Of a stretch of DNA of 64,000 bases, positions 8,889 to 19,671 are shown one piece after another; positions within the stretch are counted from its first letter, which is position 1; every line of letters starts with the position of its first letter. The notes beneath the pieces are model-generated. The model had not been told where the DNA came from. It saw only the letters and a list, made by a program, of their open reading frames with translations, and did not search any database. Both the position numbers and the translations under genes were made by a program. Origin of the DNA: Caloramator sp. E03 (GTDB taxonomy: Bacteria; Bacillota; Clostridia; Clostridiales; Caloramatoraceae); contig NZ_CP040093.1 of assembly GCF_006016075.1 (NCBI RefSeq), forward strand, positions 1-64,000, written 5' to 3'.

Positions 8889-9099
8889 TTCTATGATAAA
8901 TCCACCAATTATGTCATTATTAAATAGGGTGAGTGACAGATATTCCCTTGTTGTTGTTACTGCTAAAAGAGCAAGGCAGATTATCGATGGTAAAAAGCCT
9001 CTTGTAAATATAGACTCAACAAAACCAGTAACTATAGCAATTAATGAAATAAATGAAGGTAAGATTCATTATGAAAATATAAAATCAGGTATAAAATAG
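8881..9099 (+). CDS. rpoZ: RNA polymerase omega subunit
   Basis: Small subunit that helps assemble the beta' subunit. The 72-residue protein has the conserved core NRVSDRYSLVVVTAKRARQI and the following region with KPVTIAINEI. It starts inside the end of gmk with GGAGG in the gmk coding sequence, so the two are translationally coupled. Confidence 0.95.
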   Translation: MSNSMINPPIMSLLNRVSDRYSLVVVTAKRARQIIDGKKPLVNIDSTKPVTIAINEINEGKIHYENIKSGIK

Positions 9100-9123
9100 T
9101 TTTGTGTTATGAGGTGTTTAAAA

Positions 9124-10308
9124 TTGAGTACAGTTGTACTTGGAGTAACAGGCGGGATAGCAGCATATAAAGCTTTAGATATAGTAAGCAAGCTTAAGAA
9201 AAAAAACATAGATGTTCATGTAATAATGACTAAAGCAGCTTCCAAATTTGTAACTCCTCTTAGCTTTCAAGCTTTAAGCCAAAATTATGTAACTATTGAT
9301 ATGTTTGCAGAGCCTAAGAGATTTGAAATAAGACATATTTCACTTGCTGAAAGGGCCGATGCTTTTCTAATTGCACCTGCTTCTGCAAATATCATCGGCA
9401 AAATTGCAAATGGAATTGCTGATGATATGTTATCGACTACTGTAATGGCTACAAAATCACCAGTATTAATTGCACCTGCCATGAATACGAATATGTATGA
9501 AAATCCAATAGTTCAAAAAAATATAGCCTTTTTAAAATCATTAGGCTATTATTTTATTGAACCTGAAAGTGGAAGATTAGCATGTGGTGCCATTGGTAAA
9601 GGAAAGCTTGCAGATACAGAAAGTATCGTTGACTTAACCGATATGTTGCTATGTAAGAAAAAGGATTTAAAAGGTAAAAAAGTGCTAATAACAGCAGGAC
9701 CAACAAGAGAAGATATAGATCCCGTTAGATATATCACAAACCGTTCTACAGGTAAAATGGGCTATGCAATTGCAAAAGCAGCAAGAGATAGAGGTGCTGA
9801 TGTTATATTAATCTCTGGTCCGGTTAATATTAAAGCTCCTTATGGAGTAAAACATGTTAATGTATATAGTGCTGAAGAAATGTACAATGCAGTTCTTGAG
9901 TATTTTGATAGTACAGATATACTAATAAAATCAGCTGCAGTTGCAGATTATAAACCTTTAAATAAAAGCAATATAAAGATAAAGAAATCCGATGCAGATC
10001 TTTATATAGAGCTTACTCGCAATAAAGATATTTTATATGAGATAGGAAAAATAAAAAAACATCAAATAGTTGTAGGATTTGCAGCTGAAACCAATGACCT
10101 TATTGAAAATGCAAAAGCAAAGATAATGAAGAAAAATCTTGATTATATAGTAGCAAATGATGTAACATTGAAGCAGTCTGGATTTGGTAGTGATAACAAT
10201 ACAGTTAAAATAATTGATAAACATGGTAATATTACGGAATATCCAAATATGCCAAAGGAAGAAGTTGCCCATGAAATATTCAATTTAATATTAAAAAATG
10301 AGCGCTAA
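9124..10308 (+). CDS. coaBC: Bifunctional phosphopantothenoylcysteine decarboxylase/synthetase
   Basis: Two steps of coenzyme A synthesis. The CoaC flavoprotein half (about residues 1-180) has GVTGGIAAYKALD, the active-site histidine in RHISLAERAD, PASANIIGKIANGIADD and PAMNTNMYENP. The CoaB half begins VLITAGPTREDIDPVRYI and includes NRSTGKMGYAIA and KKSDADLYIELTRNKDIL. TTG 9124 is preferred over ATG 9109 because GAGGTG sits at correct spacing before it. The stop codon lies in the loop of a terminator. Confidence 0.95.
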   Translation: MSTVVLGVTGGIAAYKALDIVSKLKKKNIDVHVIMTKAASKFVTPLSFQALSQNYVTIDMFAEPKRFEIRHISLAERADAFLIAPASANIIGKIANGIADDMLSTTVMATKSPVLIAPAMNTNMYENPIVQKNIAFLKSLGYYFIEPESGRLACGAIGKGKLADTESIVDLTDMLLCKKKDLKGKKVLITAGPTREDIDPVRYITNRSTGKMGYAIAKAARDRGADVILISGPVNIKAPYGVKHVNVYSAEEMYNAVLEYFDSTDILIKSAAVADYKPLNKSNIKIKKSDADLYIELTRNKDILYEIGKIKKHQIVVGFAAETNDLIENAKAKIMKKNLDYIVANDVTLKQSGFGSDNNTVKIIDKHGNITEYPNMPKEEVAHEIFNLILKNER

Positions 10309-10320
10309 GGCGCTTTTTTT
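10301..10320 (+). terminator. Terminator/attenuator between coaBC and priA
   Basis: AGCGC (10301-10305) pairs with GCGCT (10310-10314), followed by T7. The coaBC stop codon is in the loop. With priA directly downstream, incomplete termination would lower priA expression. Confidence 0.75.
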
Positions 10321-10350
10321 AATAAACTATTTATGATTTGGGGGTCAGCC

Positions 10351-12765
10351 ATGGCTAAAATCGCATCAGTTATAGTTGATAATTCGGCTAAAGCTTTAGA
10401 CAAAGAATTTACATATAAAATACCTGAAAAACTTTCTAATATGATAAATAAGGGCTTTAGAGTTGTAGTTCCTTTTGGAAATGCGAATAAATATGTTGAA
10501 GGAATTGTAGTTGATATAAGGGAAGAAATAGAAAATGATATAAAATTAAAAGAGATAGCTGATATACTTGATGAATCGCCAATATTTAATGAAAACATGA
10601 TTAAAATTGCTATGTTTTTAAAACAAAGATATAGATGTAGATTTATAGATGCTTTAAAAACTTTGATGCCACCAGGCATAAGTGCACAAGAAAAGCTTAT
10701 AATAAATTTTTTATCTGATAAAAACTATAATTATAGCAATAAAATAATTGAAACTTTAAGGAATTATAAGTCAATAGAGTATAAAGAATTATGTAACATT
10801 CTCAAATATAAAGTACCTCGTTCTTTGCTTTATGATATGGAAAGTAATGGGATAATATCTATTGAAAGAGTTATGAAGGGAAGAATAAATACAAAAAAAG
10901 TAGATATTTATTTACCAACAGATATAAAGAAATGTGAGGAATTTATAGAAACCTGTTCACAAAAACTAAAAAAACAGGGTGAAGTTTTAAAAGTAATAAT
11001 GCTTAATGATAAACCTTTAACATTAAAAGAAATTTCTATAGTATGCGGTTGTAGCAGTTCTGTTGTTAAGAGCCTCGAAAAAAAAGGGTTAATTCAAAAA
11101 ATAGAAAAAGAAACATATAGAAATCCTGTTAAAAATGATTATTTTTATGAAAGAGTTGAACTAACAGAGGAACAAAAAAAGGCCATTGAAAATATAATGG
11201 AAAATTACAAAAAAGGTCAAAATATATCTCTTTTGCATGGAGTTACCGGCTGTGGTAAGACTGAGATATACCTTAACATTGTTGAGAAATTTATAAAAAT
11301 GGCCTATGACGCAGTTGTTCTTGTACCTGAGATATCATTAACACCTCAAACGGTTGAAAGATTTAAGGGAAGATTTGGTGATGTAGTTGCAGTACTTCAT
11401 AGTAGATTATCTGATGGAGAAAGATATGATGAATGGAGAAGAATAAGAAAAGGAGAAGTTAAAGTAGTAGTTGGGGCAAGATCTGCAATATTTGCTCCTT
11501 TGAAAAATATAAAGCTTATTATAATTGACGAAGAACATGAATATTCATATAAATCAGAGATGACACCTAAATATCATGCAAGGGAAGTTGCTGAATACAT
11601 AGTTAACCAGAATAATGGGCTTTTAATATTAGGTTCTGCAACGCCTTCTATGGAAAGCTATTATAATGCAGTAAATGGTAAATACAATCTTGTTCAGATT
11701 TTAAATAGAGTAGACAATAAAAAGTTACCTATAATATCGGTTATCGATATGAAAGAAGAAATTAAAAATGGAAATAAATCCATGTTTAGTAAAGAACTAT
11801 ATAATTCAATTTATGAAAATTTAAATAAAGATGAGCAAACTATATTGTTTTTAAATAGAAGAGGATATTCAACATTTATATCCTGCAGAGAATGTGGCTT
11901 AATATTAAAATGTAAGAACTGTGATGTTCCTTTAACATATCATATAAGCAGTGGGAAGCTAAACTGTCATTATTGTGGGTTTGAGTATGAGGTTCCTAAA
12001 CTTTGTCCAAAATGTAAGAGTAAATATATTAAATATTTTGGTGCAGGAACAGAAAAGGTAGAAAATGAATTAAAAAAATACTTTCCAAATGCAAGGATTT
12101 TGAGAATGGATGTTGATACAACAAAAAACAAAGGCGACCACGAAAGGATATACAATGAATTTAAAAATAACAAAGCAGATATATTAATCGGAACCCAGAT
12201 GATAACAAAAGGAATGGATTTTAAAAATGTTACTTTAGTAGGAGTTATTGCTGCGGATACAAATCTTAACATACCAGATTTTAGAGCAGCAGAAAGAACT
12301 TTTCAACTGATTTGCCAGGTTTCAGGTAGAGCTGGAAGAGGAGAGAAAACTGGCAGAGTTATTGTACAAACTTATGACCCACAGCATTATAGTATTTCCT
12401 ATGCAAGTACACATGATTATGTAGGATTTTATAATAAAGAAATTATAATAAGAAAAATGTTAAATTATCCTCCTTTTTCTGATATGCTTTATGTTCTTTT
12501 AACTTCAGAAAATGAGCAGGAACTTATAGAATTTGCACAAAAAATAAAAGGAGAATTGAAAACTATTGCAGAAGGTAAAAGAGTAGAAGTTATAGGGCCT
12601 GCTCCATGCCATTTATATAAAATAAAAAAATCCTATAGATGGCATATAATTATAAAGGGAAATGTTTTTGATATATATGATGAATTAGATAACAGATTAA
12701 ATTTTTATACAATAAATACTAAAATTTATTATACTTTAGATATTAATTCATATAATATGATTTAG
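10351..12765 (+). CDS. priA: Primosomal replication restart helicase
   Basis: Reloads the replicative helicase at collapsed forks. The N-terminal DNA-binding part begins [20 protein letters not shown]. Walker A is [11 protein letters not shown] (about residue 300) and Walker B is [12 protein letters not shown]. The zinc site has four CxxC pairs between CRECG and CPKCKSKY. The C-terminal helicase domain has [11 protein letters not shown] and [12 protein letters not shown] 10351 is chosen over 10333 because GGGGGT precedes it and the protein then starts like its family. About 804 residues. Confidence 0.96.
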   Translation: MAKIASVIVDNSAKALDKEFTYKIPEKLSNMINKGFRVVVPFGNANKYVEGIVVDIREEIENDIKLKEIADILDESPIFNENMIKIAMFLKQRYRCRFIDALKTLMPPGISAQEKLIINFLSDKNYNYSNKIIETLRNYKSIEYKELCNILKYKVPRSLLYDMESNGIISIERVMKGRINTKKVDIYLPTDIKKCEEFIETCSQKLKKQGEVLKVIMLNDKPLTLKEISIVCGCSSSVVKSLEKKGLIQKIEKETYRNPVKNDYFYERVELTEEQKKAIENIMENYKKGQNISLLHGVTGCGKTEIYLNIVEKFIKMAYDAVVLVPEISLTPQTVERFKGRFGDVVAVLHSRLSDGERYDEWRRIRKGEVKVVVGARSAIFAPLKNIKLIIIDEEHEYSYKSEMTPKYHAREVAEYIVNQNNGLLILGSATPSMESYYNAVNGKYNLVQILNRVDNKKLPIISVIDMKEEIKNGNKSMFSKELYNSIYENLNKDEQTILFLNRRGYSTFISCRECGLILKCKNCDVPLTYHISSGKLNCHYCGFEYEVPKLCPKCKSKYIKYFGAGTEKVENELKKYFPNARILRMDVDTTKNKGDHERIYNEFKNNKADILIGTQMITKGMDFKNVTLVGVIAADTNLNIPDFRAAERTFQLICQVSGRAGRGEKTGRVIVQTYDPQHYSISYASTHDYVGFYNKEIIIRKMLNYPPFSDMLYVLLTSENEQELIEFAQKIKGELKTIAEGKRVEVIGPAPCHLYKIKKSYRWHIIIKGNVFDIYDELDNRLNFYTINTKIYYTLDINSYNMI

Positions 12766-12776
12766 GAGTGATTTGC

Positions 12777-13232
12777 ATGGCTTTGAGGGAAATTAGAAAA
12801 ATAAACGATGAGGTTTTAAGAAAAAAAAGCAGAAGAGTAGATAAAATAGATGATAGAATAAGAATCTTATTAGATGATATGCTTGAAACTATGTATCATG
12901 CTAACGGAGTAGGTCTTGCTGCACCACAAGTTGGAATTTTAAAAAGAGTTGTTGTGGTTGATATAGGGCAGGGACCTGTAAAACTTATAAACCCAGAGAT
13001 AATATATTCTGAAGGATTACAAATAGATGTAGAAGGATGCCTTAGCGTACCAGATGTTAGGGATAACGTTGAAAGGCCTAAAAAAGTTATAGTAAAAGCT
13101 TTAAATGAAAATGGGGAAGAAATAAAAGTTGAAGGAGAAGATTTTTTTGCAAGGGCATTATGTCATGAAATTGATCACCTTGATGGTATTTTATTTATAG
13201 ATAAAGTTAAAAAGGATGGGGGGATGATTTAA
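12777..13232 (+). CDS. def: Peptide deformylase
   Basis: Removes the formyl group from new proteins with a metal ion. All three motifs are present: [17 protein letters not shown] and the metal-binding [11 protein letters not shown] 12777 has AGGAG at the right distance; the GTG nine bases earlier overlaps that site. About 151 residues. It is followed two bases later by fmt, which adds the formyl group, the usual pairing. Confidence 0.97.
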   Translation: MALREIRKINDEVLRKKSRRVDKIDDRIRILLDDMLETMYHANGVGLAAPQVGILKRVVVVDIGQGPVKLINPEIIYSEGLQIDVEGCLSVPDVRDNVERPKKVIVKALNENGEEIKVEGEDFFARALCHEIDHLDGILFIDKVKKDGGMI

Positions 13233-13233
13233 A

Positions 13234-14160
13234 ATGAAAATAATATTCATGGGAACCCCTGATTTTGCAGTACCTACGCTTGAAATGCTAAATGAAAAAC
13301 ATGAAGTTCTTGCAGTTTTTACTCAACCAGATAGGCCTAAAGGTAGAGGACAAAAATTGCAAATGTCACCTGTTAAAGAAACAGCACTTAAATATGATAT
13401 ACCAGTATATCAGCCTGCAAAATTAAAGGGAGATAAAGAAAGTTTACAAATAATTAAAGACATTTCTCCTGATGCTATAGTTGTTGTTGCATTTGGACAA
13501 ATACTTCCAAAGGACATATTGGATATACCCAAATATGGATGTATAAATGTTCATGCTTCTCTTCTTCCAGAACTTAGAGGTGCAGCACCTATTAATTGGG
13601 CAATTATTCGAGGATATAAATATACAGGAATTACTACTATGAAAATGGATGTAGGGCTTGATACAGGAGATATGCTTCTTAAAGAGACAGTTGAAATTGG
13701 AGAGAATGAAACAGCTGGAGAGCTTCATGATAGGCTTATGGGAATTGGAGCAGAATTATTAATAAAAACTTTAGAAATGCTGGAAAATAATATGATTGTA
13801 CCAGAAAAGCAGGATGATTCAAAATCCAGTTATGCGCCAATGCTAAATAAGGAGCTTGGTCATATTGATTGGAATAATGATTCATATAATGTCTACAATC
13901 TTATAAGGGGAGTAATACCTTGGCCTGGAGCATATTTTTTCTATGATGATAAAATGATAAAAATATGGGAAGCAATTAAAATTGAAGATATATGTGATAT
14001 ACCAGGGAAAATATTAGATGTAAACCAGGAAGGTATAAAGATAGCTTGCAAAAAAGGTGCAATTATTATAAAAGAGCTCCAGGAAATAGGAGGTAAGCGT
14101 ATGGATGTATTATCATATATTAATGGGCATGAAATTGAAAAAGGTAAAATAGTTAAATGA
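13234..14160 (+). CDS. fmt: Methionyl-tRNA formyltransferase
   Basis: Formylates initiator Met-tRNA using 10-formyl-THF. The catalytic domain starts MKIIFMGTPDFAVPTLE and holds NVHASLLPELRGAAPINWAI (catalytic Asn and His) and the conserved MKMDVGLDTGDML. The C-terminal OB-like tRNA-binding domain follows GVIPWPGAY. 308 residues, normal. GGGGGGA at the end of def serves as ribosome binding site. Confidence 0.97.
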   Translation: MKIIFMGTPDFAVPTLEMLNEKHEVLAVFTQPDRPKGRGQKLQMSPVKETALKYDIPVYQPAKLKGDKESLQIIKDISPDAIVVVAFGQILPKDILDIPKYGCINVHASLLPELRGAAPINWAIIRGYKYTGITTMKMDVGLDTGDMLLKETVEIGENETAGELHDRLMGIGAELLIKTLEMLENNMIVPEKQDDSKSSYAPMLNKELGHIDWNNDSYNVYNLIRGVIPWPGAYFFYDDKMIKIWEAIKIEDICDIPGKILDVNQEGIKIACKKGAIIIKELQEIGGKRMDVLSYINGHEIEKGKIVK

Positions 14161-14169
14161 GGTGAGAAT

Positions 14170-14853
14170 ATGTTTTATGGTTTTGATCCTACTTTTATAA
14201 TACTTATTCCTGCACTTTTATTAACTTTTTATGCTCAAGGGAAAATCCAAAGTGTTTTTAGTAAATATCTTAGAGTTCATTCACTAAAAGGGATATCAGG
14301 TGCTGAAGCTGCAAGAAGAGTTTTAAATAGTAATGGGCTTTATGATATTTCTATTGAAGTTATACCAGGAAGACTAACAGACCATTACGATCCTTCATCA
14401 AGGGTACTTAGGCTTTCAAGGGATGTATATTATGGAGATTCAATTGCATCTATTGGAGTAGCTGCTCATGAAGCAGGTCATGCTATACAACATCATGAAG
14501 GATATGTTCCTATTGCAATTAGAAATGCATTGGTTCCTGTTGCAAATTTAGGTTCTAATCTTTCATGGATATTAGTCATTCTTGGGCTTGTTATAAGGTG
14601 GATGAACCTTGTATATTTAGGAATATGGCTATTTGCAGCTGTTGTTTTGTTTCAAGTTATTACACTCCCAGTAGAATTTAATGCAAGCTCAAGGGCGCTA
14701 AAACAGCTAAAATACGTTGGCATTTTATATGAAGGAGAAGTAGAAGGTGCAAAGAAAGTATTAGATGCAGCTGCTTTGACTTATGTTGCAGCAGTATTTG
14801 TTGCAATATCACAGCTTATAAGGCTTCTTTTAATTGCAAGGGACAGAGATTAG
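14170..14853 (+). CDS. YugP-like membrane zinc metallopeptidase
   Basis: A membrane protein with a zinc-protease motif, VAAHEAGHAIQHH, near residue 100. The N-terminus (FIILIPALLLTFYAQGKI) spans the membrane, and two or three further hydrophobic segments lie between about 115 and 170 and near the end. Known as the YugP or DUF2268-neighbour type of 'neutral zinc metallopeptidase'; its substrate is not established. It sits between fmt and rsmB in an uninterrupted operon, as in many Clostridia. Confidence 0.85.
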   Translation: MFYGFDPTFIILIPALLLTFYAQGKIQSVFSKYLRVHSLKGISGAEAARRVLNSNGLYDISIEVIPGRLTDHYDPSSRVLRLSRDVYYGDSIASIGVAAHEAGHAIQHHEGYVPIAIRNALVPVANLGSNLSWILVILGLVIRWMNLVYLGIWLFAAVVLFQVITLPVEFNASSRALKQLKYVGILYEGEVEGAKKVLDAAALTYVAAVFVAISQLIRLLLIARDRD

Positions 14854-14862
14854 GAGGATTTT

Positions 14863-16203
14863 ATGGAGGATAAAGCAAGATTAATCGCAGTAAAAACTTT
14901 ATGCGATATAGATGAGAAAAAATCATATTCCAATATAAAATTGAATTATTATTTTAAGAAATATGATTTAAGCACAATAGATAGAACTTTTTCTACTGAA
15001 ATACTGTATGGCACAATAAGATGGAAACTTAAAATTGACTATTTAATAAGCAAATTTGCTAAGAAAGGAATTAACAATATACCCAATTGGGTTTTAAATT
15101 CAATAAGGATAGCAGTTTATCAAATATTTTTTATGGATAGAGTACCTGAATTTGCAGCGGTAGATCAATCAGTTGAGATTGTTAAATATAAAGTACCTAA
15201 AGCTGCATCCTTTACAAATGCAATTTTAAGAAACATTTTAAGAAATAAAGATGAATTTAATAACATCGATGTTAAGGATAAATTTAAAAAGCTTTCTATA
15301 CAATATTCTCATCCCGAATGGTTTGTTAAAAGAGTAATAAAAGAAACTGGTGAAGATTTTGCAATCGAACTTATGAATAAAAATAATACGCCTTCTGATC
15401 TTACAATAAGAGTAAACAGCTTGAAAATTTCAAAAAAAGAACTTACAAACGCATTAAGATCTAAAAAAGTTGAAGTATATGAGGGTAGGCTTGATGAATC
15501 TCTTATCCTTAAAGGATATAGCAATATAGAAAAATCAGAGGAATTTAGTAAAGGTTATTTTATAATACAGGATGAAGCTTCAATGCTTGCAACTAAAATA
15601 CTTGATCCAAAGCCCTTTGAAACAATCATAGATTTATGTAGTGCCCCAGGAGGTAAATCAACCCATATAGCACAGCTTATGGAAAATAAAGGTGAGATAC
15701 TTGCTTTTGATATTTACGATCATAAATTAAAACTTGTAAATGAGAATGCTAAAAGATTAGGCATTGATATTATTAAGACACAGCTGAGGGATAGTACTTT
15801 GTATTATAAAGATTTAGAGCAAAAAGGGGATAGGGTATTAATCGATGCACCCTGTAGCGGACTTGGGCTCATAAGAAAAAAGCCTGAGATAAGGTGGAAT
15901 ACAAATGAAGATGATATAAAACAGTTAATTAAAATTCAAAAAAACATACTTAATAATGCAGCAAGGTATGTTAAGGTTAATGGTGTACTATTATATAGTA
16001 CGTGTACAATAACAAGGGAAGAAAATGAAGAAGTTATAGATGATTTTTTAAAAAATAATAATAACTATGAATTAAAAGACATATGTAGCTATTTACCATT
16101 GGAATTTAAGAATGATAGTTGCAAAAATGGTTTTGTTAAACTTTATCCTAATTTAAATAATTGTGATGGATTTTTTATTGCAAAACTCATAAGAAAATGG
16201 TGA
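14863..16203 (+). CDS. rsmB: 16S rRNA m5C967 methyltransferase
   Basis: The NusB-like RNA-binding domain (about 1-140) includes TEILYGTIRWKLKIDYLI. The methyltransferase domain has the SAM motif DLCSAPGGKSTHIAQLM, the catalytic DAPCSGLGLIRKKPEI and the second cysteine in YSTCTI. 446 residues, normal for RsmB/Sun. GGAGG precedes ATG. The 3' end overlaps rlmN by 7 bases. Confidence 0.96.
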   Translation: MEDKARLIAVKTLCDIDEKKSYSNIKLNYYFKKYDLSTIDRTFSTEILYGTIRWKLKIDYLISKFAKKGINNIPNWVLNSIRIAVYQIFFMDRVPEFAAVDQSVEIVKYKVPKAASFTNAILRNILRNKDEFNNIDVKDKFKKLSIQYSHPEWFVKRVIKETGEDFAIELMNKNNTPSDLTIRVNSLKISKKELTNALRSKKVEVYEGRLDESLILKGYSNIEKSEEFSKGYFIIQDEASMLATKILDPKPFETIIDLCSAPGGKSTHIAQLMENKGEILAFDIYDHKLKLVNENAKRLGIDIIKTQLRDSTLYYKDLEQKGDRVLIDAPCSGLGLIRKKPEIRWNTNEDDIKQLIKIQKNILNNAARYVKVNGVLLYSTCTITREENEEVIDDFLKNNNNYELKDICSYLPLEFKNDSCKNGFVKLYPNLNNCDGFFIAKLIRKW

Positions 16204-17240
16204 AAAATATGATTGATTTTAGAGACTTTACTTATAAAGAATTAGAAAACTATATAATAAAAATTAATGAGCCAAAGTTTAGAGCAAAACAGATATTTCA
16301 ATGGATACATAAAGGAGTTAATTCTTTTGATGATATCATAAACATAAATAAAGGGCTTAAAGAAAAGTTGAAAAATGAAGGTTATATATGTAATATGGTA
16401 ATAGAAGAAAAATATACATCAAATATTGACGGAACAACTAAGTACATTATGCGTCTTAAAGATGAAAATTTTATAGAATGTGTTTTGATGAAGTATACCT
16501 TTGGAAATACTATATGTATTTCAACACAAGTAGGTTGCAGCATGGGATGTAGTTTTTGTGCCTCAACTATAGGAGGTAAAATTAGGAATTTAACTGCTGG
16601 GGAAATGTTCGGACAGGTTTTAACCCTTCAAAATGATATCAAAGAAAAAATATCTAATGTAGTTCTTATGGGTACAGGAGAGCCCTTTGATAATTATGAA
16701 AATGTAATTAAATTTTTAAATATAATTAATGACCCAAATGGAATTAATATAGGAATGAGGCACATAACTATTTCAACATGTGGACTTGTTCCTCAAATCA
16801 AAATGCTTGCTGATTTAAACCTTCAGATAACCCTTGCTATTTCTCTTCATGCACCTAATGATGAAATTAGAAAAAAAATAATGCCCATAGCAAATAGATA
16901 CAGTATGGAAGAGCTTTTAGACGCTTGTAAATATTATATTAAACGTACAAACAGAAGGATTACCTTTGAATATGCTCTTATAAATGAAATAAACGATTCA
17001 GAAGAAAATGCTTTGGAACTTTCAAAAAAGCTCAAAGGAATGCTCTGTCATGTTAACCTTATACCACTGAATAAAGTTGATGAGAGGGAATTTATAAAGC
17101 CGGATATGGATAAGGTTAATATTTTCAAAAATATATTATTAAAAAATGGTATCGAAACTACTGTAAGAAGAGAAATGGGAAGTGATATAAATGCTGCATG
17201 TGGACAGCTTAGAAGAAGGTTTATTCAAAAAAATAAGTAG
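16197..17240 (+). CDS. rlmN: 23S rRNA/tRNA A2503/A37 methyltransferase (radical SAM)
   Basis: Methylates C2 of adenosine in 23S rRNA and some tRNAs. The 4Fe-4S site is CSMGCSFCAS near residue 115. GTGEPFDNYENV, the ISTCGLVPQI segment and the C-terminal conserved cysteine in NAACGQLRRRF are present. 347 residues. Two starts are possible, ATG 16197 inside rsmB and ATG 16209; neither has a strong site, so translation is probably coupled to rsmB. Confidence 0.96.
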   Translation: MVKNMIDFRDFTYKELENYIIKINEPKFRAKQIFQWIHKGVNSFDDIININKGLKEKLKNEGYICNMVIEEKYTSNIDGTTKYIMRLKDENFIECVLMKYTFGNTICISTQVGCSMGCSFCASTIGGKIRNLTAGEMFGQVLTLQNDIKEKISNVVLMGTGEPFDNYENVIKFLNIINDPNGINIGMRHITISTCGLVPQIKMLADLNLQITLAISLHAPNDEIRKKIMPIANRYSMEELLDACKYYIKRTNRRITFEYALINEINDSEENALELSKKLKGMLCHVNLIPLNKVDEREFIKPDMDKVNIFKNILLKNGIETTVRREMGSDINAACGQLRRRFIQKNK

Positions 17241-17248
17241 GTGATCTT

Positions 17249-17974
17249 ATGCTAATAGAGTGTAGAACAGATAAAGGTAAAATAAGAGATGTCAATGAAG
17301 ATTATATTACAGTTTTTAGAACTAATAAATATTCGTTAATTATTGTTGCGGATGGTATGGGTGGACATAATGCTGGTGAGGTTGCGAGTAAACTTGCATC
17401 TATAGGCATTAGGGACTTTGTAGCAGAAAACTTTAATAAATATGAAGATATTGAAGAACTTGTAAGGGATGCTGTACTAAATGCAAATAAAATAGTTTAT
17501 GAAAAGTCACAGGAAAATAATGAATATATTGGAATGGGTACAACTATAACCTGCTGTCTTATATATGGTTCAGATTTATATTTTGGACATGTTGGTGATA
17601 GTAGAGCATACGTAATAAATAAAAATGAGATTAAAAAAATAACTGAAGATCATTCTTATGTACAAGAGCTTGTTAAAATGGGAAGTATTACTGAAAATGA
17701 GGCATTAGCTCATCCCCAAAGGAATTTAATTACAAGGGCAATTGGAATTGAAGAATACGTTGTTGTAGATACAAAGCATGAAGCTTTTTCTATAGATGAT
17801 TATATATTACTTTGTACAGATGGGCTAACATGTTACTTAAATAATGATGAGATAAGAGATATTGTATTGGAGCATGGATTAAGTTCAGTTGATTATTTTA
17901 TAAATATTGCTAACGAAAGAGGAGGTAGTGATAATATATCAGTAATTGTTGCCAAGAGGGGGGATGAGCAATGA
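17249..17974 (+). CDS. prpC: PP2C-type Ser/Thr phosphatase
   Basis: Dephosphorylates proteins modified by PrkC. Metal-binding residues are in RDVNEDYI, VADGMGGHNAGEVAS, GDSRAYVI, LCTDGLT and GGSDNISV. 241 residues. AGGTGATCTT precedes the ATG. Its stop overlaps the start of prkC (ATGA), so kinase and phosphatase are made together. Confidence 0.96.
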   Translation: MLIECRTDKGKIRDVNEDYITVFRTNKYSLIIVADGMGGHNAGEVASKLASIGIRDFVAENFNKYEDIEELVRDAVLNANKIVYEKSQENNEYIGMGTTITCCLIYGSDLYFGHVGDSRAYVINKNEIKKITEDHSYVQELVKMGSITENEALAHPQRNLITRAIGIEEYVVVDTKHEAFSIDDYILLCTDGLTCYLNNDEIRDIVLEHGLSSVDYFINIANERGGSDNISVIVAKRGDEQ

Positions 17975-19659
17975 CCAATTTAATTGGTAAGGTACTTGGC
18001 AAAAGATATATAATCATAGAAAAGATAGGAGAAGGAGGCATGGCTCTTGTCTATAAGGCAAGATGTCAGCTTTTAAATAGATATGTTGCTGTTAAAATAT
18101 TAAAGCCGGAGTTTACATCAGATGAGGAGTTTGTAAAAAAGTTTAAAAGAGAATCCTTATCGGCAGCAAGTTTATCTCATCCTAACATAGTAAGTGTATA
18201 TGATGTAGGAGAAGAAGATGGAATATATTATATTGTAATGGAATATGTTCAAGGTCAAACTCTAAAGGAATATATAAAAAGAAATGGAAAAATTGGATTT
18301 AGGGAAACTCTAAAAATAATAAATCAAATAGCTCTTGCTCTTGAACATGCTCATAAAAATGGAGTAGTTCATAGGGACATAAAACCTCACAACATATTAA
18401 TAACTGAGGATAAGATAGTTAAAGTTGCAGATTTTGGAATAGCAAGAGCATCAACAAACACTACTATAACTAATACGGATAAAATATTAGGATCAGTTCA
18501 CTATTTATCTCCAGAACAGGCAAGGGGAAGTTATACAGATCATAGAACTGATATATATTCCTTAGGAGTTGTAATGTATGAAATGCTTACAGGTAGACTT
18601 CCTTATGATGCTGATAGTCCTATTTCTATTGCTATTAAGCATATAGAAGAAAACTTAATTACCCCTTTAGAGATAGATGATAGTATTCCAAAAGCTGTTA
18701 ACGATATAGTTTTAAAAGCTATGGAAAAGAATGTAGCAAAACGTTATCAAAATGCTAAGGAAATGCTGGATGACATAGCTAAGGCACAAGAAAACCCCAA
18801 TATACCTTTGTTTTATAATGAAAATGAAGAAGACGCGACTAAAATAATAGGCATAAACGAAATAAACAGTGCATTAAATGAAAATAATAGAAAAAAGAAA
18901 AAAGGTAAATTAATATATGTAATAATGACTACATTGATATTAATTTTAACGGCGGCTTTTTTGGTTTATGCATATAATAAATATTTTATAGTTAAGGATG
19001 TTAAAGTACCTTCAATTATAGGATTGAGTGAGGAAGAAGCAAAGAAGGTATTAGAGAGTAGAAAGCTTTTTATGGAGGTTGCTAATAGAGTTAGTGATAA
19101 AAAACCTGCAGGACAGGTTATAAGAGTATACCCTGATGAGAACACTACTGTTAAGCAGAATTCCACAGTTAGAGTTGTTATAAGTACTGGCCCAAATCAA
19201 GTTAAAGTACCTGATTTAGCAAATATGGATTTAATTACAGCTGAGTCTTTAATTAAAAAAAATGGCTTAAAAATAGGAATAATAGAAAGAAAAAATAGTG
19301 ATACAGTTCAAAAGGATTTGATAATAAGCCAAAGCCCTGAAAAGGGAACTATGGTTCAAGAAGGAACAGAGATAAATATAGTTATAAGCGATGGACCAGA
19401 GCTTAAACTTGTTACTGTACCGTCCTTGTTAGGTAAAAGCCTTGATAATGCAATAAATGAACTTAAAAAAGCAAATCTTAATCTTGGAACTATAAGTTAC
19501 AGTGAAGATAATAATTATCCCGATGGTGTAGTTATTGATCAAGATGTTGCACAAAATATTCAGGTTAAAGAAGGAACAATTATTAATATAACTGTAAATA
19601 AATTAAACACAGCTAATAATGATAACCAAAATACACAGCAAACTGAAACTGGACAATAA
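17971..19659 (+). CDS. prkC: PASTA-domain Ser/Thr protein kinase
   Basis: Hanks-type kinase that senses muropeptides or lipid II and signals to cell-wall growth and spore germination. The kinase domain (about 10-275) has GEGGMALVYKA, HRDIKPHNIL, ADFGIARA and YLSPEQARG. A transmembrane helix lies near residues 312-332. Three extracellular PASTA repeats follow, starting VKVPSIIG, VKVPDLAN and VTVPSLLG, then a low-complexity Asn/Gln/Thr tail. Three PASTA repeats are common in Clostridia. Confidence 0.96.
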   Translation: MTNLIGKVLGKRYIIIEKIGEGGMALVYKARCQLLNRYVAVKILKPEFTSDEEFVKKFKRESLSAASLSHPNIVSVYDVGEEDGIYYIVMEYVQGQTLKEYIKRNGKIGFRETLKIINQIALALEHAHKNGVVHRDIKPHNILITEDKIVKVADFGIARASTNTTITNTDKILGSVHYLSPEQARGSYTDHRTDIYSLGVVMYEMLTGRLPYDADSPISIAIKHIEENLITPLEIDDSIPKAVNDIVLKAMEKNVAKRYQNAKEMLDDIAKAQENPNIPLFYNENEEDATKIIGINEINSALNENNRKKKKGKLIYVIMTTLILILTAAFLVYAYNKYFIVKDVKVPSIIGLSEEEAKKVLESRKLFMEVANRVSDKKPAGQVIRVYPDENTTVKQNSTVRVVISTGPNQVKVPDLANMDLITAESLIKKNGLKIGIIERKNSDTVQKDLIISQSPEKGTMVQEGTEINIVISDGPELKLVTVPSLLGKSLDNAINELKKANLNLGTISYSEDNNYPDGVVIDQDVAQNIQVKEGTIINITVNKLNTANNDNQNTQQTETGQ

Positions 19660-19671
19660 AAGGAGGAATGT

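Noticed and set aside
10305-10679. 124-codon minus-strand frame opposite the priA start
   Set aside because: A shadow of priA; it also runs through the coaBC terminator.
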